A stretch of 64,000 nt of DNA from Butyriboletus loyo. Its lineage: Eukaryota > Basidiomycota > Agaricomycetes > Boletales > Boletaceae. Positions 39,981-52,400 of the stretch are shown piece by piece. Both the position numbers and the translations under genes were made by a program. The notes under the pieces were generated by a model. That model was not told the origin of the DNA and made no database searches. It saw only the letters and a list, made by a program, of their open reading frames with translations. Location: the NCBI GenBank assembly GCA_038093515.1, contig JBBPSI010000047.1:1-64000 (forward strand), written 5' to 3'. The first letter of the stretch is position 1. Each line of letters starts with the position of its first letter.

Positions 39981-42900
39981 ATGTCTGAACTCGACAAGGA
40001 AATCACTTTCTGCCGCAACGAATTACAACTCCATCACCAAGGGGATTCTAGTCGAGTCGAATTACTATATAAGCTTTCTCGTTCACTCAGCGACCGCTTC
40101 GACCAGAGAGGAGAGATGGCTGACCTCGAGGAGGCACTTGCACTCGGACGGAGTTCATTGGAACTTCGCCCCCAGGGGCATCCAGAACGAACCCGTTTAT
40201 TGGGCAACATCGCGGTTTGCCTCCATAGCCGTTTCAACCAGTTCGGTCAGCTGTCTGACCTCGAGGAGGCACTTGCGTTTGAACTTCGCCCACAGGGGCA
40301 TCCTGATCGAGCCGTTTCACTGGGGAACATCGCGACTTACCTCCATAGCCGTTTCAACCAGCTCGGTCAGCTGTCGGACCTCGAGGAGGCACTTGCGTGC
40401 CAACGCAATGCGTTGGCACTTCGCCCACAGGGGCATCCTGGTCAAGCCGTTTCACTCAGCAACATCGCGAACTACCTCTATTCCCGTTTCAACCAGCTCG
40501 GTCAACTGTCTGACCTCGAGGAGGCACTTGTGCTTGAACACAATGCATTGGAACTTCGCCCACAGGGGCATCCTGGTCGAGCCTTTTCATTAGGTAACAT
40601 CGCAGCTTACCTCCATTCTCGTTTCAAGCAACTCGGTCAGCCGTCCGACCTCCAGGAGGCACTTGCACTTGCACGCAATGCATTGGAACTTCGCCCACAG
40701 GGGCATCCTGATAGAGCCGCTTCACTGGGAAACATCGCAGCTTACCTCCATTTCCGTTTCGACCAGCTCGGTCAGTTGTCTGACCTCGAGGAGGCGCTTG
40801 CGCTCGCACACAATGTGTTGGAACTTCGCCCACAGGGGCATCCTGGTCGAGCCGTTTCACTGGGCAACATCGCGAACTATCGCTATTCCCGTTTCAAGCA
40901 GCTCGGTCAGCTGTCCGACCTCCAGGAAGCACTTGCGCTGGCACGTAATGCGTTGGAACTTCGCCCACAGGGGCATCCTGATCGAGCTGTTTCACTGGGC
41001 AACATCGCGAACTATCTCTATACCCGTTTCAAGCAGCTCGGTCAGCTGTCTGACCTCGAGGAGGCACTTGCGTTCGAACGCAATGCGTTGGAACTTCGCC
41101 CACAGGGGCATCCTGGCCGAGCCGTTTCGCTGGGTAACATCGCAGCTTACCTCCACTCTCGTTTCAACCAGTTCGGTCAGCTGTCTGACCTCGATGAAGC
41201 ACTTGCGCTCACACACAATGCGTTAGAACTTCACCCGCAGGGGCATCCTGGTCGAGCCCTTCCACTGGGCAACATCGCGAACTACCTCTATACCCGTTTC
41301 AACCAGCTCGGTCAGCTGTCTGACCTCGACGAGGCACTTGCGTTCGAACGCAATGCATTGGAACTTCGCCCACGGGGGCATCCTGACCGAGCCCATTCAC
41401 TGGGGAACATCGCGACTTACCTCCATAGCCGTTTCGACCAGCTCGGTCAGGTGTCTGACCTCGAGGAGGCACTTGCGCTCGAACGTAATGCGTTGGAACT
41501 TCGCCCACAGGGGCATCCAGATCGAACTCTTTCACTGGGGAACATCGCGACTTACCTCCATAGCCGTTTCGGCCAGCTCGGTCAGCTGTCTGATCTTGAG
41601 GAGGCACTTGCGCTCGAACGCAATGCGTTGGAACTCCGCCCACAGGGGCATCTAGATCGAGCCTCATCCTTGGCCAGCCTTGCTCGCTGCCTCCATGCTC
41701 GATCCAAATACCCAGTTACGCATGACATCGATGACCTCCAGGAAGCATTTAATCTATATTCCCAGCTTTCCGATGTCTCTCAGACAGTCTCTTCCGCTGA
41801 TCTCGAATGTGCGAAACAATGGATCAAGAGAGCTGAAGAGTGCAAACATAGTACCACAGTTTTAACCTACAAAATATTTTTGCGTCTCAGTGTCCACCAT
41901 CTCGCCACTCTGCCGTCTCTTCCTCAGAATCTTGCATTATTCAAACAGCTCATGACACCATCTCTGCCAGTTGATGCGTTTTCAGCCTGTCTTCGCCATG
42001 GCAATCCTACCAATGCAGTGGAGCTCCTTGAACAAGGTCGTGGTGTCTTCTGGGGTCAGTTAACCCGCCTTCGCTCTCCTCTCGACGATGTCGTAGAGTA
42101 TGGTGACATAGGCAAGAAATTAGCGGACAAGTTCACCCAGGTCACCTCTTCCCTTCGTGGTGTGTTTGATGCCCCTCCCAACGCTGACTCTCAGCATGAT
42201 CGGGCGTGGCGTTTCAACGTCCAGTTGCAGTATATCATCACTGATATTCGCAACTTGCCTGGCCTCTCTCGTTTCCTCCAGCCTCCACTCTTCGCTGATC
42301 TCCAGGTCGCTGCTGCCAGTGGACCAGTGGTCATCGTCAATGCCAGCCAGTACAGTTGTGATGCGCTGGTACTTCTATCCGACCAAGATCCCATCCATGT
42401 CGCTCTTCCCACCACGAAAGTCGACGTCTCTGAACTATCATTGGAACTTCGTTCTCTGATCGACTGCGCCAAGTTCCAGGATATGACAAGGAGAATCAAG
42501 TTTTTTCTACGAAAGCTCTGGGATGGTATTGTTTCCCCAATTGTGACAATCCTTCAGGATTGTTGTCCTCCTCGATCGCACGTCTGCTGGTACCCGACTG
42601 CCGAGTTCTCGCATCTTCCCTTGCACGCTGCCGGCTCGTTTAGGAAGGGCCAACCGATGCTATCGGATCTCTATATTTCGTCCTATACACCGACATTGAC
42701 AACCCTCATTCGCGCTCAACAGAGAAGTCCATCAGATCCATCCATGGAACAGCATCGTTTCTTGGTCGTAGGGCAGGCGCAGGCTCCGGGACAGGATACG
42801 CTCGCTTCGGTGAACACTGAGCTGTCCACCATATCACAACGTATTGGGTCGGTTGCAACACTTACTTGCATTCGAGACGAGGATGCAAACATTGTCAGGG

Positions 42901-43349
42901 TTGGTGAAGAATTGAACAAAAACGACTTTGTTCACCTCGCCTGTCATGGGATCCACAATCGGAGGCGCCCTTTCGAGTCCGGGTTTGCGCTGGGCGACGG
43001 ACTATTGAGGATTGAAAACATCTTGCAATACGACTTGCGGAACGCCAAGTTTGCGTATTTGTCTGCTTGTCATACAACTGCTGGAGATGAGGAGAGCCCC
43101 GACGAGGTCATCCATCTTGCTGCGGCCATGCAGTTCGCCGGGTTCCGTTCTGTCATCGGGACGATGTGGGCTGTCGATGACGCACACACAAACGAGATCA
43201 CATCCAGGTTTTATGACAATTTAGTGGACGAGTCTGGTCACCTCGATCACACTCGAGCAGCTCTGGCGTTGCACAGGACATTGAGGAGTATTCGTTCGAG
43301 CAACATCCCCATGGATCAACAGATCCTCTACGTCCACATCGGTGCCTAG
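39981..43349 (+). CDS. TPR-CHAT protein (caspase-like CHAT protease with TPR array)
   Basis: About 1,122 residues from ATG 39981 in one long exon. The N-terminal half is about 13 tandem TPR-like units of 45 residues (135 bp), each with E-L-R-P-Q-G-H-P and L-G-N-I-A and F-x-Q-L-G-Q-L-S-D-L-E-E-A-L. The third unit is about 6 residues short. A non-repeat linker (41670-42580) leads to a C-terminal CHAT domain with F-S-H-L-P-L-H-A-A-G, the catalytic His in H-L-A-C-H-G (His989) and the Cys in L-S-A-C-H-T (Cys1030), so the protease dyad is intact. CHAT proteases are related to caspases and separase, and bacterial TPR-CHAT proteins act in defence. A fungal cell-death or recognition role is inference. 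The frame is open upstream to a CAG acceptor (39945), so a 5' exon is likely. Confidence 0.92.
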   Translation: MSELDKEITFCRNELQLHHQGDSSRVELLYKLSRSLSDRFDQRGEMADLEEALALGRSSLELRPQGHPERTRLLGNIAVCLHSRFNQFGQLSDLEEALAFELRPQGHPDRAVSLGNIATYLHSRFNQLGQLSDLEEALACQRNALALRPQGHPGQAVSLSNIANYLYSRFNQLGQLSDLEEALVLEHNALELRPQGHPGRAFSLGNIAAYLHSRFKQLGQPSDLQEALALARNALELRPQGHPDRAASLGNIAAYLHFRFDQLGQLSDLEEALALAHNVLELRPQGHPGRAVSLGNIANYRYSRFKQLGQLSDLQEALALARNALELRPQGHPDRAVSLGNIANYLYTRFKQLGQLSDLEEALAFERNALELRPQGHPGRAVSLGNIAAYLHSRFNQFGQLSDLDEALALTHNALELHPQGHPGRALPLGNIANYLYTRFNQLGQLSDLDEALAFERNALELRPRGHPDRAHSLGNIATYLHSRFDQLGQVSDLEEALALERNALELRPQGHPDRTLSLGNIATYLHSRFGQLGQLSDLEEALALERNALELRPQGHLDRASSLASLARCLHARSKYPVTHDIDDLQEAFNLYSQLSDVSQTVSSADLECAKQWIKRAEECKHSTTVLTYKIFLRLSVHHLATLPSLPQNLALFKQLMTPSLPVDAFSACLRHGNPTNAVELLEQGRGVFWGQLTRLRSPLDDVVEYGDIGKKLADKFTQVTSSLRGVFDAPPNADSQHDRAWRFNVQLQYIITDIRNLPGLSRFLQPPLFADLQVAAASGPVVIVNASQYSCDALVLLSDQDPIHVALPTTKVDVSELSLELRSLIDCAKFQDMTRRIKFFLRKLWDGIVSPIVTILQDCCPPRSHVCWYPTAEFSHLPLHAAGSFRKGQPMLSDLYISSYTPTLTTLIRAQQRSPSDPSMEQHRFLVVGQAQAPGQDTLASVNTELSTISQRIGSVATLTCIRDEDANIVRVGEELNKNDFVHLACHGIHNRRRPFESGFALGDGLLRIENILQYDLRNAKFAYLSACHTTAGDEESPDEVIHLAAAMQFAGFRSVIGTMWAVDDAHTNEITSRFYDNLVDESGHLDHTRAALALHRTLRSIRSSNIPMDQQILYVHIGA
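40135..41660. repeat. 135-bp coding repeat array of the TPR-CHAT gene
   Basis: Eleven to twelve near-identical 135-bp units encode the TPR array. The sentence-like landmark CTTCGCCCACAGGGGCATCC recurs at 135-bp steps (for example near 40555, 40690 and 40825). Similarity between units is high at DNA level, so copy number and order are prone to change by recombination. Differences cluster at a few positions (D/G before R-A, A-Y versus N-Y versus T-Y). Confidence 0.92.
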
Positions 43350-44195
43350 TGGATCTACCTTCCGGTGCGTGCATGTTTTCCACGGTGCATTGTTCCACGA
43401 AACTGAAGTACCCGCAGTTGCCTTTAACCCTAGCAGCTGTATTTCCCGACGCAATCTGTTCGCAGAGACGACGCTACTGAATCGATATCATATATCAAAC
43501 CCCATCACCATTCCTGCTCAGATATCCGTACCGGGCCCCGCTAAAGCCTGTACCGGGTGATAGGCACCATGAAAACCAGAACTAACGGTACACTCCATAC
43601 TTCCGAGTCGATGGTGCAAGAACTTCAAGTTGGAGAGATGCTCATTATGCGCTACGACTGTACTCGGATATCGAGTGCGATTGATATAATACGACACCTG
43701 AGAAGACGTACAGGTACCGCCCACGCTTCAAAGCTTCTTCGACCACTGCAGTGACGTCTCGACGTGGTTTCACACTGGCAAGCTCTTCGAGTAATCAACT
43801 TGAAATCAGCAGTCCCACGTTTGAAAACGTGAGCGGGGGCCGGTTCTCTGGCTCGCCTCGCCTCGGAGTCGGACGGTCATTTTGGTGGGCGATCGTGACC
43901 ACATTACACTGCCCTTCTTTTTTGTGCGCACGTCTTCTCGATTACGGATTCTACATCTTACTCATTCAAGAAGTCCCTTGCATGATCCTTCATATACGTG
44001 TTACAGTACATTTTGTGACTAGTTCAGCATGTCCTACACACAAGACGGAAATCGGATTTTAAAAAAGTACATATCCCATCACTTCATGACCACCCATCAA
44101 AGAAAACAACACAAAATGACGAAACAAAGTGGCTGCAGGAACAAAATTGTCCTCACTCACCGTCCCTTTTTCATGGACAGATCCAAGAGACTGGC
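43350..44195. other. Intergenic region
   Basis: Lies between two convergent genes (TPR-CHAT on plus, hexosaminidase on minus) and presumably holds both 3' untranslated regions and terminators. I see no coding frame worth calling. Confidence 0.5.
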
Positions 44196-46412
44196 TCAGG
44201 CGTACAGATCGCACGCGTACGGCCTCAGCGCACACCATTGGGGCTGCAACTGAATCGCGTTCACACCCCTCTGAACCATCCTGTACCTCACGTCCTATTC
44301 ATCGAGCGTCAGAATCAGAAATCCGTCCCTGCACGATAAAGAACGCACGTGAAGACGCGGCAACGCCTCGGTCACATTGAGCGGTGCCCCCGTGGGCTGC
44401 TTCGCGCTCCAAAAGATCTCGGCCGACGAAGCGGCACGGGGCCAGACGATCGGGTCGAGGTTTTGTGGTCCAGATTGTTCGGCCCAGAGCATTTGCTCGC
44501 CTGGTCTCATCGTCAACAATCCGTCACACGCCCTCGACAGACATGAAGGGACGCACCTCCGAGAACAAGCGAGTATTGGGATTCGGTCAAGTTGGCGAGC
44601 GGATTAAAGGTGTATGACTACGGCGACGATAAGCTCCGAGGTCGTGGCGTGCACAGATAAAACTGCTCACCTCGGACCACGACTTGAAAGGGTCACACCA
44701 ACTGTTTCTATAATCACGTCCCAACGGCATCAGCCCCGTTAATTGCGCTCGATACGCGGAGAACAACTTACCCGGCCGGGTAGTCTCCCAACCACTCACC
44801 CGCACCACAGTCCTATCGGAGATAAGACTCAGGAACAGGAAGATCAAAAAATGAAGCACACGCACGAGATAAAAATAATTGGAAGGTGCATGAACAATAC
44901 GGTATCCCAAGTCGGCCACGTTGGCCGCGTCTTCGGACGAGATCCAAACCCTGGAAGGGATGTGAAGTGGGTGTTTCCCCGACGGATCAAAGATACGCAC
45001 ATGACGACCGTCTCGTTGGATAGGGTGAGGTTCCACACCAGTACCATCTCTTCCCAAACGACGGGGGTCTTTCCCTGGGCAATGAGTGCGCCGTGGGTGC
45101 TCTGCGTAAACGTGGCGAGGGCCTCAACGAGGGTGGTGTTGGTCGCGTTAAGTTGTTGCTGGGTAAGGGTGTCGTTGGCGTAGCACTTGGTGTTGAGTTC
45201 GTCACCGCCCGTGCTAAAGTAGGACGAGGGAAGGGTGGAGGCGATATCACTCAGGAGGGAAGTGGTGAAGTTGACGACCTCGGGGAGGGCGAAGCGGAGT
45301 TGGCCGGCGGGGGGCTCGTTGGCGTAGGTTGCCCAGGGGGAGGCATCGAAGCAGGCGACATAGTCGGGGTAAGACGTGCCAATAATAGCAGTGTGGCCTG
45401 GGGTATCGATTTCCTGGAGACCAAGTCAGCTGGGGTCCTGTCGTTATTCCTATCACACACACCATGAGGACGTCAATACCGCGCTGCGACACGCGGGTGA
45501 GCAACGGGTCGAATATAGGAAAGTAAGAGACTCACTGCGGCGGCATACTGAACGACAAATTGGACGTCGCTCTCGCTGTAGGTCTCCTCGGCAGAGTAGG
45601 CACCATTGGCAGCGAGCTCCGGGTACTGAGCAACCTCGAGGGGAAAACTCTGACTGTCGGTGATGTGCCAATGGAAGGTATTGATCTTGACCCAACTCAT
45701 CGCGTCGAGCGTCCGAAGCAAGTCCACGAGCGGGAAGCTACACGTTTGACATCACTCCACGTTCAACGAGCTAGAGGTACACGGGTACGCACAAGTTGCG
45801 CGAGGTATCGAGCGCGAATCCACGAAAGGGCTGCCAGCGCAGGGTACCGCATCAGCGCAAACGCAACGACAGCGACAGCGACACGACACGCACATAAGCA
45901 GGAGCGTCCGTGATCGCTACCGGTGCTTCGAGCGTATACGTCCACTCCCCATAATAATACCACAACTGGCCAAACGTCGTCAACCCGCGGTAGAGCCCCA
46001 ACGTCGAATTGGCGGTCAGCGTCGCGGTGGATCCGTCGGCCGGGATAGTGAGGACATATTCTTCGCTGCGCGTGCCAAGGGGCTTGACAGATTCGGATGC
46101 GATGCTGTCCACGGGCGCGCCGGACGCGAGGGTGAGCTGGAGCGAGGAGAGCGAGGGCGCGTCGGTGAGCGCGGCAGAGTCGTTGGCGCCGCGACCGACG
46201 ACGAGACGCCCTAGCTTGTCGTTGCAGAGGTAGTACTTGGCCTGTGCGACGGCGTCGTAGAGATCAGAGGGCGCGTTGTCGATGGCGACGTCAAGGTGGA
46301 AGGCAGGGTCGAGGATGAGCGGAGTGGTGCCGGTGGAGAGAGCGGCGGGGATGGGCCAGAGGGCCGAGACAGCGTGGAAGAGGGAAAGGGCGAGGAAGAG
46401 AAGGAGTGCCAT
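44196..46412 (-). CDS. Beta-N-acetylhexosaminidase (GH20), secreted
   Basis: Exo-enzyme that removes N-acetylglucosamine from chitin oligomers. Start ATG 46412 opens a signal peptide (MALLLFLALSLFHAVSA). The GH20 N-domain ends T-F-G-Q-L-W-Y. Introns then join A-P-A-Y to P-F-R-G-F-A-L-D-T-S-R-N and on to F-F-P-L-V-D-L-L-R-T-L-D-A-M-S-W-V-K-I-N-T-F-H-W-H-I-T-D. Further on come D-T-P-G-H-T and F-S-T-G-G-D-E-L-N, which holds the catalytic Asp-Glu pair, then T-P-V-V-W-E-E-M, then G-G-Q-M-L-L-W-S-E-Q-x-type pieces (L-W-A-E-Q-S-G-P-Q-N-L-D). The last exon ends R-P-Y-A-C-D-L-Y-A-stop at 44196. About eight introns and many N-glycosylation sites (N-x-S/T). The SET gene ends only 80 bp upstream on the same strand. 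Confidence 0.95.
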
Positions 46413-46492
46413 GGGCGGATAATGAGAATTGACGGCGACTGGGTTTTTATGACGGTCATGATGATGGTCATGTGTAGAAGTGATTACATAAC

Positions 46493-49400
46493 TCATCCGA
46501 ACAATCGTCCAATACAGTTGTCCGCCTCACACCGGCACTGCGCATACACCGCGTGCTCACGCCTCATCTCCGCCCCTCCCTCCCTCCCCATCTCCTCAAT
46601 CTCCTCCCGCTTCTCCTAGATTTAGTTTCAGCACAGATCCATCTCACCACAACATCCCCACTCACATCAATGTCCCCATAATACGAGAAACAGAGCTCCT
46701 CCCAGGGCTCCACCTCCCGCGTCGTAAACACCGCCAACAGTGGCTTGTCGACGTCCGCATCGTCAATGTGACATGCGATGATTTTACAGTTGGGGTCACA
46801 GCTGTGGTTCTGCCCTACATTCAGCCTTCGTGTACCCCAACACGGCTGATACAGCACTCACCAGGAACCGCGTAAACTGGCCGCGTGTCCACCGGAATCA
46901 GTTCAGACCTCATTCGATCGACGTACACTCACATTTCCGGCATGGTACGCATCCACCACGTAGGCGTTATCCCAGTCATCCGGATTTTGCATATCAAATT
47001 TCAAGTGATGAAAGTCGACCGAAAACAGATATGTCCGTCCATACAGGTCATAATACCTGTCGGGTGTCAACATACACACATGCCAATCACCAGCATCACA
47101 CGTACTTGCCACGCGCCTCGCCTTCCTGTTCCGTCAACAGTTCTCCCGCGTAGCTACCAATATAGCTTCCTTTTGATATCTTCTTGTTCCCAGCGACCAC
47201 CCCTGTAACGTACATGAGCAAAAATCGCAGAGTTAAAAACAACTTGATTACCCCAGCCCTTGTGGGCCGTCTTTGCGATATGAACAGGCCACTTGCGCCC
47301 ATTCTGCACCACCTGCCAATATCATCAGCGTCATTCAGATACACGCAAAACGCACGCACCCTGTTTGGACAGTCCTCGTCACATGCACAAAACCGGTTGC
47401 ACTCAAAGATAGGGCACTCGAGCCGCTGCAGTAACCCCTTGTGATCATACGCGAACGGCGATCCCGGCCACGTCGGCGGTATGATCTCCCCCTCGATATA
47501 CGGTTGCACCCACCTTAGCTGCCTCTTCGCGCATGCACACTTGCCCGACTTGGGATCACACCGCCCCACACACCCACAACTCTCCAATCCCTTCACGTTC
47601 GGCGGCGGCACACGCTCCCCATACCACATCTCGTTCGTATAGTGGAACTCCCATGGTGGCGTCACCTCGTCCCCGATCGCATTGTCAAAGATTTCGATCG
47701 ACGGCGCATCAGGTTCGTTATTCATGGCATGCTGAATGTGCGCCTCGAATATCTCGCGCGCGACGTCAGAATTACGAAACCGGTTCGGGAGGGTGTTCAT
47801 GTAGTCTTGCAACGAATGGGGAAGGTCTTTGGCGAGCCGGTACTTTGGCGGACGCTCCCGCTCCTCGGCCACGACTGACCCGAATGTGAGGACGCGGTAC
47901 CCACCATAGGTACGCTCGGAAGAGCGCTCATCTCTCGTTTGGTCTTGATCGGGAACGGGTACAGGGCGGCGGCGGAACTCCACCGCGTCGACAGAGGATG
48001 TCGTTCTCGAGAGCGACTTCCGTCTTGAACCACTGCGTGATCGGCGAGGCGCCAGCGAGGTGCTGGATGCAGTCCTGCTACTTGAAATCGAACCGCTGGG
48101 AACGGCCTCCGGCTGTCCGAAATGAGCGAGATAGTCTTCACACAGGCTCAACCACCTACCTCTGATTCAATCTCGGCGCGTACTGCCAAAAGAGCATCAC
48201 ACTCGCCCATCGATTCCGCGTCTCCACTCGAACGACGTCGTATATGGGTACGGTCACGCGTAACGTTTTGATCAGAGTCTTTCGAGACAGAGGGGAGCCC
48301 GATGGATGAACTGCGGTCGTCTTCAGGGAGAACAAGATCAGGCGTTGTCATACAAAACACCTTCTCGACAGGAGCGACATCCTGTATGACATGTTCCTCG
48401 GACATAACTGCACCCGTGCTCTGTAAGGTATACACGTGTGAGAGATCCACGATCTATGGCCTTATGTGAGCGCATTCACGTACCGCGATGGTATTCTCCG
48501 CCGACGCATTATGATCAAGGTCCTCGGCAGGCTAATCACAGTACGTCTCAGCCCTATCCTTGTGCACATGAGAATGTGCTTTCGCGTACCTCAGTCTCCT
48601 TAGTTTGGCCGGGAAGGCTAGGCGCATCATCCAATACCCTCTCAGGAGGACCGTCAACCTGATCCAACGCACGCATCTGAACCCTCCTTTGGACAGGCTA
48701 ATCACAGCATGTCTCAGCCCTGTTCTTCTGCACGCGATAAAATGCTTTCACGTACCTCTGTCTCCTCTGTTTGGCTAGGATGACTAGATGCACCAACCAA
48801 TACACTCTGGGGGCCACGTATCTCGAGATCCTCAGGAGGGTCATCGACCTGACCACGAAACCGCACGCATCAATACCTTCGTACCCATCTAAACCAGCAC
48901 GTCCACTCACCACCATCGCGCCCTCTGCTTCCCGCGCAGGTTTCGCCGCAAACGACCCTGTCAACTGATCAAAAAAAGCGCCACTCTCAGCAACGCCAAA
49001 AAAACGCAGAGCATACACGCGCATCGTACCTCGTCAGTCACGTCATTCTCTCCCACCTTGTCCGCCTCGTCCGCTGCGACCGCCTCTATTGGCGTCAAAT
49101 GCACGGACGCAAGCTCCAACAACGGATCCACCTCGTCTGCCTCGCCCTCGCCCTCGCCCTCAGCCAACGCCACCCCGTCATCCACTCGCATCGAGGCAAC
49201 ACAAGCATCCCCCGCATCGACATCCATCGCATTCGCGTCGTCAGCAGGTCCGACGTCCGACGCCACCGACGCCGACGCTGACTCTGAGAACCTCGGCTCT
49301 CTGTGTGGTTGCAGCGGTTGCCGGAGCGGCTCGATGTCAGGTCGCACTCGCACGTCGTCGGTCCCAACCCCCGCGCCAGTGTCTGTGTCTGTGTTCGTGT

Positions 49401-52400
49401 CCGTGCTGGCACCCGTTCGCGCCCTAGACGTCCGCTTTGGCGAGTCCCGCATGATGTACGCCTCAAACGCTGCCGATGCCGATACCCGCCCCTTAGACCT
49501 GTGCGAACCCAACAAGGACATGCCCGCGCTCGCGCCCATGGAAGTGGAAGCACGGGATCGTGCAGCAGTGGGAGTGGCAAAGGCGTTATTGGAGTAGGCA
49601 ACCTCTTTGCCTTTACCCTTACCCTTGCCCTTGTCGCCGCTCTTTTCGATTCGCTTTTCTCCTTCGCGGTTGTCGTGGTCGCGGTCGTAGTTGACATTCT
49701 TGCTCCGCGATTGCACAGGCGAAATAAACGCCTCGAACGGAACGAAAGAAACCTCTCGTCGTCTTACACTCGCACTCGCACCCACTCCACCCGACAACGA
49801 CACACCCAATCCCGAAGCAGACGGTGTGGTGGTCGTGGTCGTGGTCGGCGTAACCAACGCACCCCTCTTCGCACTCGCCCCCTCCTCTGACGAAGCCACT
49901 CGCTCATCGCCATCCGTCGACCTTGGCGCAGGCACCGCAACTGGTTCGGCCAGCACTTGAACGTCACCATCCACGTTGGACGCGTGCGTTTGGGTTTGCA
50001 TTTGCATTTGCGCAGCGGTGAACGTGGACGTGGACGTGGACGCGGGTGTCGGTCGACCAGGCTGACCCGCACCTACATTTCGCTTCGCCAACAACGTCCG
50101 AAGATCATTCAAACTCGGCGTTCGCCCAAGCGCCCTCGTCGATTTCAAATGTGAAGACGGCGGTGTCTGTGTCTGCGTCGGCGTAGGTGTCGAGGGCTGT
50201 GAGAGCGGCCATGCCTCCATCGGGCCTTGGCCAGGGCTCGTTGAAGGCGCAGGCGCAACTGCGGTGGCGCTCTCGCCGGCTGAATGACATATGTCAGAGA
50301 CGATAAAACGCTCGAGTGGGACGAACGCACCCGTAGGATCGGCCACACTCTGCCTCCCAGCCAGCCTGCGCTGCGCTTTGAGAGCCTCCAGTCTTACCCT
50401 ACGCACCTCGTTGAGCGCGTCGACCAAGGACATGGGCGTACCCGGGCGGGGTACACGTGGCGGTACGGTAAACGGGCGATTCGACGAGCCAGCGAGGGGT
50501 TGCGTTGCCGATGGGGGTCGGGATGGTGTCCCTGTTTGGCTGGACGACGGCGTCGGTTGAGTAGATGTAGACGCTGATAGACCGTCGGTCTCTGCGGTAC
50601 TCAGCTCCACGGTCGATAATCGAACTTGCGTTGTAGACAACGTACTTTGCGTGACTGGTGTTACCGGTGGCACTTCTACTTGTGGCTGCGGTAACGACGA
50701 TGGCGTTGGAACGACCGCCTCGGGAATCGAGGTCGCAGCGTCACCCTGCATATCAGCATCCCCAGGGTCCCGGCTCCGTACCTCACCAACACTCGAGGGC
50801 CCCTGCACAGGTATGCCACCCGACGTACTCTCCTCCCTCACAGGCGCTTTCCCAGACGACCAGGACGCGCCACCCAATGCTCTCGAAAAGAATGAGCTCT
50901 CCCGTGCTTCCGGAAATGGCCGTTTGAACCGCACCCCCTTGTACGACGAGATGTCCGGCATGACCAGCGTGCTTGTGCGTGGAAGCAACAGTGACACGGC
51001 CGAACGCGTGCTTTCAGTCGACGAAGTATCAGATGACGGGGACAACAAAGTCGATGGAGTCACATGCGGAACGGTGAACGCTGGCCCGAGTTTCGCCACG
51101 ACAGATGAAGACGAAAACGAAACGTGAGGCTGCGCGACAGAACCAGAACTCGGTGATTCGCCTTCCGCCGTCCGTGCGTTCTCGCCTGGCCCCGATCCCA
51201 ACCTCGACTCCTGACTTCTAATCTCCCCACTCTCCGGCGTGTCCGACCGTCGTGCAGACCGTACGGGCACATCGTTCGGCTCCACCTCGCCTTCCTCGAG
51301 GTCTTGCATACGCACATCCCCATCCCCACCGACGTTGACACGATCCCCGCCCCCAGATGTGGACGAACCATCGCCCTCGCGCATCGACACTCCCGGACCG
51401 TTCGTAGCCCCACTCCCGACTGTACTCCCCTCCACCCCGTCTCCACCTCCCCCCGGAACCGCGCCCTCGTCCGTCCCCTGATTCGTATCCCCTCCCAGCT
51501 GATCCATATTCACATACGAATCAAACAACGCATCCGGCCCCGACGCGTCCTCGCCCCCTTCTGGCACGTTCGTATTCGCACTCGCACCCGCATTCGCAGC
51601 ACCCGACGAAATCGCCACTGGCAACGTCGCCAACGAAGGCCCAATATCAAGATCGTCCCACCCTTCCAAAGCACCACCCGGGTTCGCGTCGTCGCCAGTA
51701 GCGTCGAAATCGATGTCGTTGAACGGATCGTCAAAGTCCGGTGGGGGTCCATAGGAAGGCGCTGGGCTCGGTTGGGGAGGTAGTTCGGCATCTTTTTGTT
51801 GTGTAGCTTGGGGTATTGCAGATGGAGGCTGGGGTAGCTGTGTAGAAGTTGATGGAGTCGCAGATGCGGGAATGGGGGCTGGGGTTGGGGCTGTTGTCGT
51901 TGCAGGTGCCGGTGCTGTTGCAGGTTTAGGTGCTGATAGTGTCGCTGCTGACACCCCCTGAAATGGACGCACTGGCGGAGCGACCCGATTCACACCCGAC
52001 GTCGAAGCACGTCCTCCCATAACACCTCTCGCATCCACCTCCTCCTCACTGTCGGAAATCAAAATCACATCCGCATCCGAAGGCGGTGACGCCCGCGTCC
52101 TATTCGCCCCTCTCCCCTGCGTCCCACCCGGCCCACTTATTCGCCGCTGCGTCGGACGTATCGCCTGCGATTGACCGTCTTCCGAACCGCTCGTGATAAT
52201 GATCGGATCTTCCATGTTTGCCAATGCGTTCTGCCGGGGACCGGACGAGGCGGATGGCTGAGACGGACGAGGATGATGCGTCGAGTCGTTCGAATCGGTC
52301 AGCTCGATCATGTTGCCGCCATCGCGTTGTCTGGCCATGTCCAATGGATGCGCGCGCCCCATTTCTTCAGCGTAACTCGTGCGTCTTTCTAATGGAGAGT

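Noticed and set aside
40992..41667. Minus-strand frames across the TPR array
   Set aside because: They are opened only by the repeated unit on the coding strand. The plus frame runs uninterrupted through the repeat and the CHAT domain.
49058..51783. Several plus-strand frames of 80-200 codons
   Set aside because: They are antisense to the low-complexity Ser/Thr/Pro-rich exon of the SET gene, whose biased composition removes stops on the other strand. They show no splice signals or domains.
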